Positions 62,710-64,000 of a stretch of DNA of 64,000 bases are shown piece by piece (the first letter of the stretch is position 1; each line of letters starts with the position of its first letter). The DNA is from Nonomuraea soli. GTDB lineage: Bacteria > Actinomycetota > Actinomycetes > Streptosporangiales > Streptosporangiaceae. Under the pieces are notes generated by a model. That model ran no database searches and was not told the DNA's origin. It saw only the letters and a program-made list of their open reading frames with translations. Location: the NCBI RefSeq assembly GCF_013761175.1, contig NZ_JACDUR010000013.1, positions 60,400-124,399 on the forward strand, written 5' to 3'. Position numbers and translations under genes: made by a program.

Positions 62710-63872
62710 GCCGTCGTCTCCTCGCGGGTGGTGCCAGGAGCGTCTGGTGTGGCTGGGATGCCGGTACATCGTGGGTGCGAAGGCTGGCTGTGGCCGAGCG
62801 CGTACAGCAGGTCCGGGTGCGGGATAAGCGCGACCTGGTCACCCGGCTGACCGCAGGGTGACATGGCTGCTCCCTTGACAGCGAGGGCTTCCACGATGTG
62901 CCACGGGGCAGGCGGCAGGTCGGATGGAGAATGCCGGTGGGCGCGTAGAGCGACCGCGAGGAACAGCGTCTCATGCGGTTCGAGGTCGCTACCCCGGGTG
63001 TGAAGGGCCGACAGGCTGCTGTGAAGGTGTTCCGGTAGGTGCCGTTGCGGAGCAAGCGTCACGCGGCCGCCGGATCGCTTGAGTCGCAGCCCGATTGCGG
63101 CGGTACTGCGGTCGCCGACGGCCATGATGGTGGACAGGTGTGTCGGCGTCCACTCGAAGGCCTCCAGGATTGTCTGTTCCGCCCGGAAGTTGCCGTGGGC
63201 GCACCGCTGGTCGGCGTAGGTGATCAGGTTCGGGTCGGTACCGGCCCAAAGGGGATGGAAGCTCGGAATGACCTGCGGCACCTCAGCAGCCGACAGCCGG
63301 GTGTATTCCTGCCAGATCAGCACGCGGGAGGACAGCATGGGGTAGCGGCGCAGCACCCGGTAGCAATCGCCGCCCCCCACGAAGATCAACGCGAAGTTGG
63401 TGTTGAGGTCATCCCACAGGTGCCGCCACAGTTCGAAGCATTCATGGGACATCCATTGGGCTTCGTCGCACACCAACACGCGGAAGCGCTACCCGAGTGC
63501 CGCTTTGAGCAGCTGATCGTACTCCAGCGGGTGTTTGGGCGAGTTTCCGCTGAAGCCCAGCGCACGAAACAGATTGCCGCGGATGTCTCGTGGGGTGGGG
63601 TGGGAGCGGAACTCGATGTGTAGCGTTTCGATACTCAGCCGATGACGCAATCCGGCTTTCACCGCCAGCGTCTTACCGACGCCGGACTCGCCATGCAGGC
63701 ACATCATGCCGCGCTGGCTGATGGTGATGTCCAGATTCTCTTTGGTTACCAGGACGGCATCGGTGGCGACCAGATTGGCGCCTTGTAAGCCGAGGAACTG
63801 GTAGTTGCCGCCGTCGGGCCGCTCCAGTATGAGATCGGTGTTCTGTTCATCGGGATAAGGGTCATCGTGCAT
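62706..63872 (-). pseudogene. TniB-like AAA ATPase with one in-frame amber codon
   Basis: From the ATG at 63872 (GGAAGGAAG upstream) the frame is open to 62706 except for one TAG at 63489-63491. Walker A is GESGVGKT (LHGESGVGKTLAVKAGL), Walker B is LVCDEAQW just after the TAG, then a sensor strand FALIFVGGGD. This is the TniB/TnsC/IstB-type AAA ATPase fold that activates DDE transposases. The protein without the stop would be 388 residues. The TAG sits in KAALG-stop-RFRVLV. Loss by a point mutation, readthrough, or a sequencing error are all possible. A TniA-type transposase expected upstream is replaced by an IS5-type end. Confidence 0.8.
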
Positions 63873-63915
63873 GTGCGCTTCCTTCCGCCGGCGTCGGTGC
63901 CAGTTAGACGGTGAC

Positions 63916-64000
63916 TCATTTGGCGAGTCGGCGGTAGCAGATGAGGGCCGCGGCGATGGCGACAAAAGCCGCGAAGTGAGAGGACAGGCGTTCATAGCGT
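63916..64000 (-). mobile_element. IS5-type transposase, 3' end (runs off window)
   Basis: The minus frame reads RYERLSSHFAAFVAIAAALI CYRRLAK then TGA at 63916. This matches the last residues of IS5-superfamily transposases (a YER motif followed by a hydrophobic helix and an RRL-type end). The rest lies beyond the window. It ends 43 bases before the ATPase start. Confidence 0.7.

Noticed and set aside
1..64000. CRISPR array, rRNA or tRNA genes
   Set aside because: No regularly spaced short repeats with unique spacers and no rRNA or tRNA-like sequence was found; the regular repeats seen are coding (TPR, FnIII-type) or operators.

Overview
The window is high-GC actinobacterial DNA. Codon use is strongly GC-biased, RBSs are GGAG-type, GTG starts are frequent, and many ATGA/GTGA overlaps couple neighbouring genes. 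The gene families (single-copy SSBs, tyrosine recombinases with zinc-ribbon or coiled-coil partners, RHS and FnIII giants, NACHT proteins) suggest a Streptosporangiales or Streptomyces-like filamentous actinomycete; that placement is inference. There is no housekeeping, ribosomal or tRNA gene. The window reads as a composite accessory region (chromosomal island, chromosome arm or large plasmid) built from nested mobile elements, defence-like genes and large secreted proteins.

Layout. 1-2893: a truncated DUF1173 gene abuts an HTH gene, followed by a coiled-coil plus tyrosine-recombinase operon with a core-site-like inverted repeat upstream. 3153-5537: a membrane-anchored STAND-type NTPase with near-identical TPR repeats. 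5690-8304: small DNA-binding genes, one preceded by three phased palindromes, and a divergent promoter pair. 8529-13940: an ssb gene apparently split into a C-terminal part (8529-9002) and an N-terminal part (13803-13940) by about 4.9 kb. That insert carries a recombinase / XRE / zinc-ribbon-recombinase cassette, a second ssb (with a frameshift before its tail) and a zinc-ribbon gene pair. 14803-16182: two genes of unknown function ending in a strong hairpin. 16598-24772: a 1231-aa protein, a SnoaL-like/TM protein, a PD-(D/E)XK nuclease candidate and an AlbA_2 protein. 24436-25990: an unknown gene and a frameshifted Mom-like gene.

26059-34022 is a Tn3-family transposon with 50-bp terminal inverted repeats (47/50 identical). 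It carries a TnpI-like recombinase, a candidate resolution site, a decayed tnpA (one amber codon, two frameshifts) and a NACHT NTPase with an N-terminal HTH and C-terminal membrane segments as cargo. 34146-37380: a DUF4240 gene, then a divergent TnpT/TnpS-like pair with a rst-like site between them. 37783-40345: a frameshifted HsdR-N protein, IS5 and integrase fragments and a two-domain S1 protein. 40428-50086: a LamG protein and a 2184-aa RHS polymorphic toxin with an AT-rich tip. 50198-52145: a three-gene operon ending in a Pycsar-effector-like membrane protein cut off by integrase and IS630 debris. 52943-60639: a 2295-aa secreted FnIII/DNRLRE/propeller protein coupled to a lipoprotein. 61004-64000: a frameshifted small secreted protein, a recombinase-like gene, a TniB-like AAA ATPase with one in-frame amber codon, and the 3' end of an IS5-type transposase.

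At least a dozen otherwise conserved genes are broken by single-base indels, several in G/C homopolymers, and two by single TAG codons. This is either real decay of an element graveyard or homopolymer error in the assembly. All 'pseudogene' calls should be read with that in mind.
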